From contig SAQG01000010.1 in NCBI GenBank assembly GCA_004020315.1, positions 1 through 64,000 on the forward strand: DNA of 64,000 nucleotides. Direction: 5' to 3'. Source of the stretch: Mesorhizobium sp. (GTDB lineage: Bacteria > Pseudomonadota > Alphaproteobacteria > Rhizobiales > Rhizobiaceae). Position 1 is the first letter of the stretch; every line of letters starts with the position of its first letter. Shown piece after piece: positions 8,542 to 16,982 of this stretch. Made by a program: the position numbers and the translations under genes. The notes under the pieces are model-generated. The model had not been told where the DNA came from, ran no database searches, and was given only the letters and a program-made list of their open reading frames with translations.

Positions 8542-10344
8542 ATGAATTTGACGGGCGGACAAATCGTAGCACGAGCGCTGAAGGAGTACGGCGTCGAATA
8601 TGTCGCCGGCGTTCCCGGCCACGGCATCTGGTCGTTGTTCGACGCGTTTCTGGAGTCAGGCTCACAGATTCCGTTCATCCAGGTCATGCACGAGCAGAGC
8701 GCCGTGCACATGGCCGATGGCTATTTCCGCGCTTCGGGCAAGCCGATGGCGTGCTCGACCTCGATCGGGCCGGGCGCGACCAACACCATCATCGGCCTGG
8801 CGACCTGCTACACCGACTCCATTCCGGCCTTCTATGTTTCCGGCGGTCCGGCGACGCACATGAAGGGCCATGGCGTCATGCAGGAGCTGGAGCGCCAGCA
8901 GGAGAACGCATTCCCGCGCATCACCGAGCAGGTGACGAAGCGCGTGTACAAGGCTGGCCGCGTCGACGAACTGCCGTTCATCATGCACCGTGCCTTCAAC
9001 ACTATGCTGTCGGGCCGTCCCGGGCCGGTGCATGTGGAAGTGCCGATGGACCTTCAAACCGAAACGGCCGACGTCACCATCCATCCGCTCGCTTCGCGCA
9101 TGGCGATTGGCGTCACTTATCCCGATCCCGTCGCAGTCGAGAGGGCGGCGGCGTTACTGCTGTCAGCCGAGCGGCCGGTCATCGTCGCTGGCGGTGGCGC
9201 AATCAGCGCCAACGCCTCGGAGGCATTGCTTGCGCTGGCCGAAAAGGTTGGAGCCGCCGTCTCCTCGACCTGGAACGGCAAGGGCGCCTTCCCCGAGGAT
9301 CATCCGCTGTCGATCGGCGCCGTCGGCCAGACCGGCACGGCCTGCGGCAATCAGATTACGGCCAGCGCCGACGTCGTCATGTCGGTCGGCTGCCGCTTCA
9401 CCGACTGGTCGGCGTCCAGCTACCGCAAGGGCGCGTCCTTCTCCATCCCGCCCGGCAAGCTCATCCATGTCGATCTCGACCATCATGAGATTGGCAAGAA
9501 TTACCCGACCGAAGTCGGTATCGTCGCCGACGCCCGCGCCACGCTCGAGGCGATGCTGGCGCTGATCTCGGATCAGCAGGCTAGCCGCGCGCTCGGCCGG
9601 CGCGACCGCTTCCATGCCGACGTCCGCAGGGCCAAGGCGGAATGGGAAGAGATGCTGGCGCCGCGCCGCGACTCGAACGAAAGCCCTTTCACATCGCAGC
9701 GACCGCTCGGCGCATTGCGCAAGGTGATGGACCGCTCGGGCATCATCCTTGCCGGGTCGGGCAACACGCAGGGCGCGGTCAAGCAGACCTTCCCGGTTTA
9801 TGAGCCGCGAACGCATCTTACCTCGGGCTCGTTCTCCCCGATGGGATGGGCAGTTCCGGCGGCCCTTGGCGCAAAGCTGGCGCAGCCCGACCGCCAAGTC
9901 GTTGCAGTGGTCGGCGACGGCGATTTCATGATGTCACTGCCGGAAATGGGCACGGCTGTCATGAACGACATCCCTGCCGTGTTCCTGGTCCAGAACAACC
10001 GCGGCTATATGTCGATCCGCGGCGGCCAGCGCAAGTTCATGGGCCGCCATGTCGGCAGCGAGTTCAATCACCACAAGGGCAACGGCGAACCATATACCGC
10101 CAACATTGCCGAAGTGGCCAAGAACTTCGGCATGGAAGCCTGGAAGGTCGAGGACTCGGCCGACCTGGAAAAGACGCTGAAGGCGGCGCTCGATTGTGGC
10201 GCGCCGGCACTGGTCGAGGTGACCACCTCACGCGATGCGGCCGGGCCGTTCGTCACCGGCTGGTGGGATTTCCCGTCGCCTGCCTATTACGAGAAGGAGC
10301 AGGCCGAATACGCCGCCGGCCGCGAACTCGAACAGCATATGTGA
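8542..10344 (+). CDS. Thiamine diphosphate-dependent enzyme, acetolactate synthase-like
   Basis: A 600-residue ThDP enzyme with the three ALS-family domains: N-terminal pyrimidine-binding with the catalytic Glu in VMHEQSAVHMADGY (about 50-63), a central domain, and a C-terminal pyrophosphate-binding domain with VVGDGDFMMS followed by VQNNRGYMS (GDG...NN motif). The start at 8542 has AGGTGGA upstream; earlier in-frame codons lie in the operator region. It is 90 bases ahead of the histidinol dehydrogenase paralogue. It is not obviously the biosynthetic IlvB, nor sulfoacetaldehyde acetyltransferase. In this setting it may cleave or ligate a 2-keto acid or an inositol-derived dione, but the substrate is unknown. 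Confidence 0.85.
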   Translation: MNLTGGQIVARALKEYGVEYVAGVPGHGIWSLFDAFLESGSQIPFIQVMHEQSAVHMADGYFRASGKPMACSTSIGPGATNTIIGLATCYTDSIPAFYVSGGPATHMKGHGVMQELERQQENAFPRITEQVTKRVYKAGRVDELPFIMHRAFNTMLSGRPGPVHVEVPMDLQTETADVTIHPLASRMAIGVTYPDPVAVERAAALLLSAERPVIVAGGGAISANASEALLALAEKVGAAVSSTWNGKGAFPEDHPLSIGAVGQTGTACGNQITASADVVMSVGCRFTDWSASSYRKGASFSIPPGKLIHVDLDHHEIGKNYPTEVGIVADARATLEAMLALISDQQASRALGRRDRFHADVRRAKAEWEEMLAPRRDSNESPFTSQRPLGALRKVMDRSGIILAGSGNTQGAVKQTFPVYEPRTHLTSGSFSPMGWAVPAALGAKLAQPDRQVVAVVGDGDFMMSLPEMGTAVMNDIPAVFLVQNNRGYMSIRGGQRKFMGRHVGSEFNHHKGNGEPYTANIAEVAKNFGMEAWKVEDSADLEKTLKAALDCGAPALVEVTTSRDAAGPFVTGWWDFPSPAYYEKEQAEYAAGRELEQHM

Positions 10345-10351
10345 GTTCGAA

Positions 10352-10381
10352 GAGCGGCTGCCTTTCCTAAAGGCGCCGCTC
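10352..10381. repeat. Intergenic hairpin
   Basis: GAGCGGC-T-GCCTTT, loop CCT, then AAAGGC-GCCGCTC: a 13-bp stem with one bulged T, between the ThDP gene and the histidinol dehydrogenase paralogue. It has no T-run, so it looks more like one of the small palindromic repeats common in rhizobial genomes, or an mRNA-processing hairpin, than an intrinsic terminator. Confidence 0.55.
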
Positions 10382-10434
10382 CGGCTTCGCCCTCGAATGA
10401 CGGGCAACGAAACGCCTCGGCACAAGGTCCAGAC

Positions 10435-11745
10435 ATGATGAGACGGCTGAAATCGTCGAAGGCTGCCACCGGATTTGCGCAGGACGCCACGCTGACGGCG
10501 ACTGTGGAAGCGCTGCTGGCGGATGTCGCAGCGCGCCGCGATGCGGCGGTACGGGAACTCTCGATCAAGTTCGACGGGCTTGACCGGTCGTCCTACAGGT
10601 TGACCGACGCCGAAATCCAGGCGTGCGTCGACAGCCTCACGGTTCAGGAGCGCGACGACATCGGGTTCGCGCAGGACCAGGTGCGAAACTTCGCACAGGC
10701 ACAGCGCGATTCCCTGCTAGACATCGAAGTCGAGACACTGCCCGGCGTGATCCTCGGCCACCGGCACATCCCGGTCGAGAATGTCGGCTGCTACGTACCT
10801 GGAGGACAGTATCCGCTTCTGGCCTCCGCGCACATGTCGGTTCTGACGGCGAAAGTCGCCGGTTGCGACCGCGTTATCACCTGTGCGCCGCCGTTCAAGG
10901 GCCGCCCGGCGCCGCTGATCGTCGCCGCGCAGCATCTTGCCGGCGCCGACGAGATCTACTGCATGGGCGGTGTCCAGGCTATCGGCGCCATGGCCTATGG
11001 CACCGAGACCATCAAGCCGGTCGACATGCTGGCCGGACCAGGCAACGCCTATGTCGCGGAGGCCAAGCGTCTCCTGTTCGGTCAGGTGGGCATCGACCTT
11101 TTCGCCGGGCCGACTGAAACACTGGTCATCGCCGACGACACGGCAGACGGTGAATTGTGCGCCACCGATCTACTCGGCCAGGCCGAGCACGGCGTGAATT
11201 CGCCGGCCGTGCTTTTGACCAATTCCGAAAAGCTCGCCCGTGACACAATGCGCGAGATCGAGCGGCTGCTGAAGATCCTGCCGACCGCGGCCATTGCCGG
11301 CAAGGCCTGGGAAGACTGCGGTGAGGTGATCGTCTGCGACACCCTGGAAGAGATGGTCGAAGAGGCCGACCGCATGGCTTCCGAGCATGTCCAAGTGATG
11401 ACCGCAGATCCCGATTACTTCCTCGCCAACATGACCAACTACGGCGCGCTGTTCCTCGGCCATCGCACGACCGTGGCATACGGCGACAAGGTGATTGGCA
11501 CCAATCACACGCTGCCGACAAAGACAGCAGCGCGCTATACGGGCGGCCTCTGGGTCGGCAAGTTCCTGAAGACCTGCACGTATCAGAGGATCGTGACTGA
11601 CGAGGCTTCGGCGATGATTGGAGAGCGCTGCTCCAGGCTTTGCATCATGGAAGGCTTTGCCGGCCATGCCGAGCAGGCAAATGTGCGGGTACGCCGCTTC
11701 GCGCGCAAGAATGTCGGCTATGGGCAGGCGGTCGAGGCGGCGTGA
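10435..11745 (+). CDS. Histidinol dehydrogenase-family NAD-dependent dehydrogenase (catabolic paralogue)
   Basis: A 436-residue HisD-family enzyme. All key residues of the family are visible: Zn ligands in [15 protein letters not shown], the EH catalytic pair in ASEHVQVM, the Asp in [13 protein letters not shown], and the last Zn His in [18 protein letters not shown] precedes the ATG at 10435. No other histidine-biosynthesis gene is nearby, and the neighbours are sugar/polyol-type oxidoreductases, so I infer a dedicated catabolic role oxidising a primary alcohol to an acid in two steps. HpsN, which oxidises sulfopropanediol, is a known precedent for such recruitment. The true substrate is unknown. 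Confidence 0.85.
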   Translation: MMRRLKSSKAATGFAQDATLTATVEALLADVAARRDAAVRELSIKFDGLDRSSYRLTDAEIQACVDSLTVQERDDIGFAQDQVRNFAQAQRDSLLDIEVETLPGVILGHRHIPVENVGCYVPGGQYPLLASAHMSVLTAKVAGCDRVITCAPPFKGRPAPLIVAAQHLAGADEIYCMGGVQAIGAMAYGTETIKPVDMLAGPGNAYVAEAKRLLFGQVGIDLFAGPTETLVIADDTADGELCATDLLGQAEHGVNSPAVLLTNSEKLARDTMREIERLLKILPTAAIAGKAWEDCGEVIVCDTLEEMVEEADRMASEHVQVMTADPDYFLANMTNYGALFLGHRTTVAYGDKVIGTNHTLPTKTAARYTGGLWVGKFLKTCTYQRIVTDEASAMIGERCSRLCIMEGFAGHAEQANVRVRRFARKNVGYGQAVEAA

Positions 11746-11779
11746 CCAACATGCGGCGAGCACCCACGAGGCATGCGCA

Positions 11780-13288
11780 GTGACGGAACTTTCCGCCGAC
11801 ATCATCATCATCGGATCGGGCATCGGTGGCGCGACGGCTGCGTCCGTGCTTGCCGACACGGGAGCGCGGATCCTCATCCTCGAACGCGGCGAGCAGCTTC
11901 AGGATACGCCCGAGACGCGCGACGAGCGGGCAATTTTCCAGCGCAGGCATTTCCGCACCAAGGAATCCTGGCTCGACGGCACGCGGACGCCGTTCAGCCC
12001 CGGCAATTTCTACAATGTCGGCGGCAACTCAAAATTCTACGGCGCGATCATGTACCGCAACCGCGCGGAGGATTTCGCCCCGCAGCGGCACATGGAAGGT
12101 AGCACGCCCGGTTGGCCTTTTGACTACCACGAGATCGAACCGTGGTACGGCAAGGCAGAGCGGCTGTTCCGTGTGCGTGGTCAAATCGGCGAGGACCCGA
12201 CGGAGCCGCCGCATTCAACGGGCTACGATTTTCCGGCAGTTCCGGACGAGCCCTCGATCGGCAAGGCCCGCCAGCGGCTGAAGAAGATCGGCATCAATAC
12301 AAGTTCGCTGCCGATCGCGATCGATCATGTCGCGTGGCTGAAGCGCGCACCGACCCCGTGGGATGCCTTTCCCGACACTTTTACCGGGAAGATCGACGCG
12401 GAGACCGGCCCGCTCGCGGCGGCACTCGCGCACGACAATGTCGCACTCTTGACCGGCGCGGAGGTGCTGCGCTTCGACACGGACGCCTCGGGCAGGACGA
12501 TCACGCAAGCAATGATCCGTCACAAGGGGCAGGACGTGCCGGTGCGCGCCAACCGCTTCATCCTGGCGGCAGGCGCGGTCAATTCCGCAGCACTCCTGCT
12601 GCGCTCGGCGAACGGGCAGCATCCGAACGGTCTCGCCAACGGCTCCGACCAGGTCGGCCGTAACTTCATGAACCACAACTGCACCGCAATGATCACACTC
12701 GATCCACGCCTGCGCAACACCGCGGTCCATTCCAAGACCTTCGGCTTCAACGACTTTTATCTGCACGATTCCAAGACTGGCTTTCCGCTCGGCAACGTGC
12801 AACTGCTCGGCAAGATATCGGGACCGATTTTCAAGGCCAACATGCCCAGCGTGCCGGAGTTCGTTACGGGGCTGATCGCCCGATACTCCTTCGACTGGTA
12901 CGTGATGAGCGAGGACCTGCCCAATCCGGAAAGCCGGGTCATGGTTGACGGGTCGGCGATCGTGCTCGACTGGCAGCGCTCCAACATGCTCGGTCACAGA
13001 ACGCTGGTCGAGCGGGTGCGCGCCGTGTTCAAGGCGGCCGGCTTTCCGATCGTGCTGTCGCGCGCTTTCGATCGTCGTACGCCATCGCATCAGTGCGGCA
13101 CAGCCAAGATGGGCACTGATGGCGCGACCTCGGTCGTCGATACGCATTGCCGATCGCACGACGTCGAGAACCTCTACATTATGGACGCAAGCGTGCTGCC
13201 GACCTCGGCGGCGGTTAATCCGGCGCTGACCATTGCCGCCGTGGCACTGCGCGCTGCGTCAAAGCTGCGCGCCGAGCTGGTCCAGTAG
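11780..13288 (+). CDS. GMC-family FAD-dependent oxidoreductase
   Basis: A second GMC-type flavoprotein, 502 residues, not closely similar to the first. It has an N-terminal FAD Rossmann motif (IIIIGSGIGGATAASVLAD), the substrate-domain entry NVGGNSKFYGAIMYRNR, a C-terminal catalytic-type HQCGTAKMG region and a closing ASVLPTSAAVNPALTIAAVALR. I chose the GTG at 11780 because GAGG lies 8 bases before it and the FAD motif starts 8 residues later; the frame is open further upstream only through the preceding gene. It is 34 bases after the HisD-like gene and 23 before the next, so this is one operon. The likely role is oxidation of a hydroxyl group of the pathway substrate. Confidence 0.85.
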   Translation: MTELSADIIIIGSGIGGATAASVLADTGARILILERGEQLQDTPETRDERAIFQRRHFRTKESWLDGTRTPFSPGNFYNVGGNSKFYGAIMYRNRAEDFAPQRHMEGSTPGWPFDYHEIEPWYGKAERLFRVRGQIGEDPTEPPHSTGYDFPAVPDEPSIGKARQRLKKIGINTSSLPIAIDHVAWLKRAPTPWDAFPDTFTGKIDAETGPLAAALAHDNVALLTGAEVLRFDTDASGRTITQAMIRHKGQDVPVRANRFILAAGAVNSAALLLRSANGQHPNGLANGSDQVGRNFMNHNCTAMITLDPRLRNTAVHSKTFGFNDFYLHDSKTGFPLGNVQLLGKISGPIFKANMPSVPEFVTGLIARYSFDWYVMSEDLPNPESRVMVDGSAIVLDWQRSNMLGHRTLVERVRAVFKAAGFPIVLSRAFDRRTPSHQCGTAKMGTDGATSVVDTHCRSHDVENLYIMDASVLPTSAAVNPALTIAAVALRAASKLRAELVQ

Positions 13289-13311
13289 GTCGAGTGGACA
13301 GGAGAGGACCA

Positions 13312-14478
13312 ATGAGCAGATCCGTGAAAGTAGCCATCCTGGGCGCCTGCGGCTGGATGGGCAAGGTCCACACCATGTCCTACCGGAACATACCGTTCAT
13401 CTTTGGCTCGGGCAAAGGTACGGCCGAAATTGCCTGGCTGGTCGACGGAAGCGAGCAGGCGCTGGAGAAGGCCGGCAAGCTGGTCCCGAATGCGACACTG
13501 TCGACCGACTGGCGCGCAGCGGTGGCCGATCCGTCAGTGGAGTTGGTCGATATCTGCCTTCCCGACAGTCTGCATCACGAGGTCGCCAAAGCGGCGCTTC
13601 TCCAGGGAAAGCATGTCTATTGCGAAAAGCCGCTTGCCAACACTGCGACCGAGGCGCGCGAGCTCGCCGACATCGCGGCCGAGAAGGGCGTCATCACGCG
13701 CGTCGGCCACGCGTTCCCGCGCAATCCGATCCACGACGTTGCCAAGGACATCATCGATTCGGGCGAGATCGGTGACATCAAGCTGTTCAGGGCGTGCCAG
13801 CATGTCGATGTGCTGGGCGATCCGAACGCACCCTTCATGTGGCGCGCTGACGGCAAGCTCGCGCCTACCGGCATCGTCGGCGATACCGGCAGTCACGTCT
13901 TTTCGTTCATGGAGCGGCTGGTGGGGCGGGTTTCCGAACTGATCGCCGATTGCGCGATCGTCACGCACAAGCGCCCCGTCGTCGCCGGGTTCAACTATGG
14001 CAGGGGCGCCGAGCTTACCGGCAATGAGGAAATGGCCGAAGTGACCAACGCCGACGCCACGAACCTGCTCTGCCGTTTTAAGAACGGCGCAATGGGCATC
14101 GTCGATTTCAGCCGTGTCGCAACCGGCCGCAAGTTCAAGCAGACCTATGAGATCTACGGCACCACGGGCAGCATCGCCTACGACTATGACGAGGTGAACC
14201 GGCTGCGCTTCTACACCAACGACGACGCCGTCGGCCGCCGGGGTTTTCGCGAGATCGACGTTGGGCCGGAGAACGCCACCTATGGCGCATTCCTCCCCAT
14301 CGCCAACTTCGCGCTCGGCTACAATGAATCCAAGCAGATCGAGGTCGCCGAGGTGGTGCGCTCTATTGTCGCCGGCGAGCAAATGTGGCCGACCTTCGAG
14401 AGCGGCCACCATATCACCCAGATCGTCGACGCCTGCCTCGAATCCTCGCGGCTTCGCCAATGGGTCTCGATCGTCTGA
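13312..14478 (+). CDS. Gfo/Idh/MocA-family NAD(P)-dependent oxidoreductase
   Basis: A 388-residue dehydrogenase of the glucose-fructose oxidoreductase / inositol dehydrogenase family. The N-terminal Rossmann fold is VKVAILGACGWMGKVH, the family EKP motif is in HVYCEKPLANT (about 105), and the C-terminal domain has GDTGSHVFSFMERL. GGAGAGGACCA precedes the ATG at 13312. It is followed after 14 bases by a second member of the same family. Paired Gfo/Idh enzymes often oxidise successive positions or epimers of an inositol or sugar. Confidence 0.9.
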   Translation: MSRSVKVAILGACGWMGKVHTMSYRNIPFIFGSGKGTAEIAWLVDGSEQALEKAGKLVPNATLSTDWRAAVADPSVELVDICLPDSLHHEVAKAALLQGKHVYCEKPLANTATEARELADIAAEKGVITRVGHAFPRNPIHDVAKDIIDSGEIGDIKLFRACQHVDVLGDPNAPFMWRADGKLAPTGIVGDTGSHVFSFMERLVGRVSELIADCAIVTHKRPVVAGFNYGRGAELTGNEEMAEVTNADATNLLCRFKNGAMGIVDFSRVATGRKFKQTYEIYGTTGSIAYDYDEVNRLRFYTNDDAVGRRGFREIDVGPENATYGAFLPIANFALGYNESKQIEVAEVVRSIVAGEQMWPTFESGHHITQIVDACLESSRLRQWVSIV

Positions 14479-14492
14479 CTGGAAGTGTTCCG

Positions 14493-15581
14493 ATGGCCAT
14501 GCGCAAAGCGAAGAACTCCGTCCATGCAGGTTTGGCCTCGGCCATGCCGCGCGCCCCGACGGTCGCCATCGGGACCCTCGACGGCTTCGGCTGGGGCCTC
14601 ATCGGCGCCAGCACCATAGCGCGCGAATACATGGTCGACGCGATCCGTCGCAGCGGCGGCCGGCCCCTGAACGTGATGAGCCACGACGGAGCGCGTGCCG
14701 CTGCCTTCGCGCGCGACCTCGACATTGCGGACTCCTGCTCCGATCTCGATGCGCTTCTCGGCGACAGGCGGATCTGTGCGGTCTATATCAGCTCAACCAA
14801 CACCCAGCACCGGCATCAGGTGCTGGCGGCGGCGGCGGCCGGCAAACATGTGCTGTGCGACAAACCGCTGGCCACCCGCACGGCAGATGCGCTGGAGATG
14901 GTGCGTGCCTGCGAGAAGGCCGGCGTGGTGCTTGCCGTCAACCACCACCTGCGGTCGTCACCGGTACACCAGACGATGCAGCGGATGATCGCGGCCGGCG
15001 AGATAGGTGTCCTCCGCTCGCTGATGATCGTCCATGCCGGTTATCTTCGGCCCGTTCTGCAATCGTGGCGGGTCAAGGACGCGGCCGAGGGCGGCATCTA
15101 CCTGGATCTCGGCGTCCACGACATAGACCTGGCTTCGTTCCTGCTGGAGCAGACGCCGGTGACGGCGGTCGCGTTGGGCGGGGGCGTGGCGCTCGGTTCC
15201 AACACCGTCCACGATCATGCGATGTATGCTCTGAAGATGAGCGGCGGTACCTTCGTTCAGGTGCACGAGAGCTTCGTCACGCCCGACGTGGAAAGCCAGG
15301 TCGTGGCGCTCGGTTCGGAAGGGGCACTGATTGCAGCAGGGACACTAGCGCAGCGTTCCACGGGAACGCTGACGCGGCGGATGAATGGACGCAACGAATC
15401 GATCCCGCTGCGGGCCAACGATCTCTACGCGGATACGGTCGAGCAATTCCTGGACGCCATCGCCGGGACCGGCAGCCCTCGCGCCACGGGACGCGACGGG
15501 CTGGCGGCGATCGCCGGCGCTGAGGCCGTGGGAAAGGCTGCCGCGACCGGCAGGGCGGTTGCCGTTAAGCGTCACGAGTAG
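14493..15581 (+). CDS. Gfo/Idh/MocA-family NAD(P)-dependent oxidoreductase (second copy)
   Basis: A 362-residue member of the same family as the preceding gene but clearly divergent. The Rossmann start is GWGLIGASTIAREYMV, preceded by an unusual extension of about 28 residues. The EKP motif is replaced by DKP (HVLCDKPLATR). The C-terminal domain has IYLDLGVHDIDLASFLL. The start at 14493 has GGAAG 8 bases upstream and begins 14 bases after the previous stop. It is probably translationally coupled and acts in the same pathway. Confidence 0.85.
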   Translation: MAMRKAKNSVHAGLASAMPRAPTVAIGTLDGFGWGLIGASTIAREYMVDAIRRSGGRPLNVMSHDGARAAAFARDLDIADSCSDLDALLGDRRICAVYISSTNTQHRHQVLAAAAAGKHVLCDKPLATRTADALEMVRACEKAGVVLAVNHHLRSSPVHQTMQRMIAAGEIGVLRSLMIVHAGYLRPVLQSWRVKDAAEGGIYLDLGVHDIDLASFLLEQTPVTAVALGGGVALGSNTVHDHAMYALKMSGGTFVQVHESFVTPDVESQVVALGSEGALIAAGTLAQRSTGTLTRRMNGRNESIPLRANDLYADTVEQFLDAIAGTGSPRATGRDGLAAIAGAEAVGKAAATGRAVAVKRHE

Positions 15582-15699
15582 GCTTCGATCCCGGCGAGGG
15601 GTGACGATGCGGTGGCCCATCGCAGGTGCATCTACCGACTGGCCAGCCTCTCATCTATGGGCCAGGCCGCCGGCCCGCCGGCAAGTAGGATTCCAATCA

Positions 15700-16863
15700 A
15701 TGATCACCGCCGAGAAAAAACCGCCGTCACGCTTGGCCTCCTTCATGGTTTTTCTTGCGGGCGGCATTGGTATCGGCGCGTGGGCCGCCAGCCTGCCGTC
15801 CATCAGTGCGGGGCTGCAGATCGACAAGGGCACGCTAGGCCTCGTGCTGCTCTGTTTCGCGGCCGGCGCCATCCTGACCATGACCAGTGTCGGCCGGCTG
15901 GTGCCGCGGTTCGGCACACGCAGCCTGTGCCTGGTCGCCTGTATTGGCTTCGGGTTGGCGTTGATGGTTGCACCGCATGGGCCGAGCGTGATGTCGTTGG
16001 GGTTCGTCGTCGCCTTCGCGGGCGCGTCGTTCGGAGCGCTCGACGTGTTGATGAATACGGACGCCGCCCTCCTGGAGCGACGCGTGGGCCGCCATATCAT
16101 GTCGTCCTTCCACGCATTGTTCAGTGTCGGCAATCTGGGGGGTGCAGGCATCTGCGGGTTGATTCTATCTGCCGGCGGCAACGTGCAGGCGTGCCTCGGC
16201 GTCACCGGAATGGGAGTGATCCTTTTCGGCGCTGCCGGCTGTTGGCTGAGCGAACCGCATGTGTCAGTCCGCAAGAGTTCGAACGACGGCTTGGCGCGGC
16301 TCGACCCCGTCCAGCGGCGGCGGTTGTTGCTCGTGGGTGTGATTGCATTCCTGGCGCTGTTTTCGGAAGGTGCGCTGATGGACTGGACAGCCGTCTATCT
16401 GGTCGGCAATGCTGGTGCGTCGGAGAGCACGGGGGCTTTCGGCTTCGCGGTTTTTGCCGGCATGATGGCGATCGGTCGCGTGGTCGGCGACGCGATGGCA
16501 AATGCGTTCGGGCCGGCACGGCTGTTGCGGCTCGGCGCCGCGGCAAGCGCTCTTGCGCTGGCGGTGATCCTTGGCATCTCGACGGTGCCGGTCATCTTCC
16601 TGGCGCTCATCTTGTGCGGCTTCGGCATCGCCAACGTAGTGCCGTTGCTGTTTGCCGCAGCTGGCCGGATCGGCGGCCATGCGGCGGGCTCGGCCATGTC
16701 GTTGGTCGCTGCACTCGGCTATGCTGGCCTGCTCGTCGGCCCGGCCTTCATCGGCATGCTGGCACAGGCAACCTCGCTGCGCGCCAGTCTGTGGGTCGTG
16801 TTCGTCGCCTTCGCCGTCATCACGCTGGGTGCCGCCGCGACCCGTCCATATAGGTCAACTTGA
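15700..16863 (+). CDS. MFS transporter
   Basis: A 387-residue membrane protein with about 12 hydrophobic segments, of the sugar/aromatic MFS type. The first helix is FMVFLAGGIGIGAWAASLPS; the loop GRLVPRFGTRS between helices 2 and 3 matches the MFS motif A position. Helices continue to LWVVFVAFAVITLGAAATRP. I chose the ATG at 15700, with AGTAGGA upstream; the frame is open earlier through the previous gene. It ends the run of oxidoreductases and may export a by-product or import a second substrate, since the locus already has an ABC importer. Confidence 0.87.
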   Translation: MITAEKKPPSRLASFMVFLAGGIGIGAWAASLPSISAGLQIDKGTLGLVLLCFAAGAILTMTSVGRLVPRFGTRSLCLVACIGFGLALMVAPHGPSVMSLGFVVAFAGASFGALDVLMNTDAALLERRVGRHIMSSFHALFSVGNLGGAGICGLILSAGGNVQACLGVTGMGVILFGAAGCWLSEPHVSVRKSSNDGLARLDPVQRRRLLLVGVIAFLALFSEGALMDWTAVYLVGNAGASESTGAFGFAVFAGMMAIGRVVGDAMANAFGPARLLRLGAAASALALAVILGISTVPVIFLALILCGFGIANVVPLLFAAAGRIGGHAAGSAMSLVAALGYAGLLVGPAFIGMLAQATSLRASLWVVFVAFAVITLGAAATRPYRST

Positions 16864-16869
16864 CGCAAA

Positions 16870-16900
16870 CTGGCGCATAATTTGCATACTTATGCGCCAG
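16870..16900. promoter_or_regulatory. Perfect 11-bp inverted repeat (CTGGCGCATAA / TTATGCGCCAG)
   Basis: CTGGCGCATAA (16870-16880), 9-base spacer, TTATGCGCCAG (16890-16900). It lies between the MFS stop and the cupin-like gene. There is no T-run on either strand, and the long AT-rich spacer argues against a compact terminator, so an operator is more likely. A GCGAAATTG site follows 14 bases later. Confidence 0.55.
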
Positions 16901-16913
16901 TAATACGCTCGCC

Positions 16914-16922
16914 GCGAAATTG
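16914..16922 (+). promoter_or_regulatory. GCGAAATTG motif, candidate operator copy 6
   Basis: Plus-strand GCGAAATTG, 61 bases upstream of the cupin-like gene. With the palindrome beside it, it suggests that this gene has its own promoter under the same control as the rest of the locus. Confidence 0.4.
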
Positions 16923-16982
16923 AACGGCGATCTGGTGCGTGGTTCCATACGCCAGAGTTGGACGAATGGAATTAGGATACTG

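Noticed and set aside
8542..10344. Identification as sulfoacetaldehyde acetyltransferase (Xsc) or IolD
   Set aside because: The N-terminal sequence (LTGGQIVARALKEYGVEYVA) does not follow the Xsc pattern, and the other genes needed for sulfonate use or a complete iol set are not seen.
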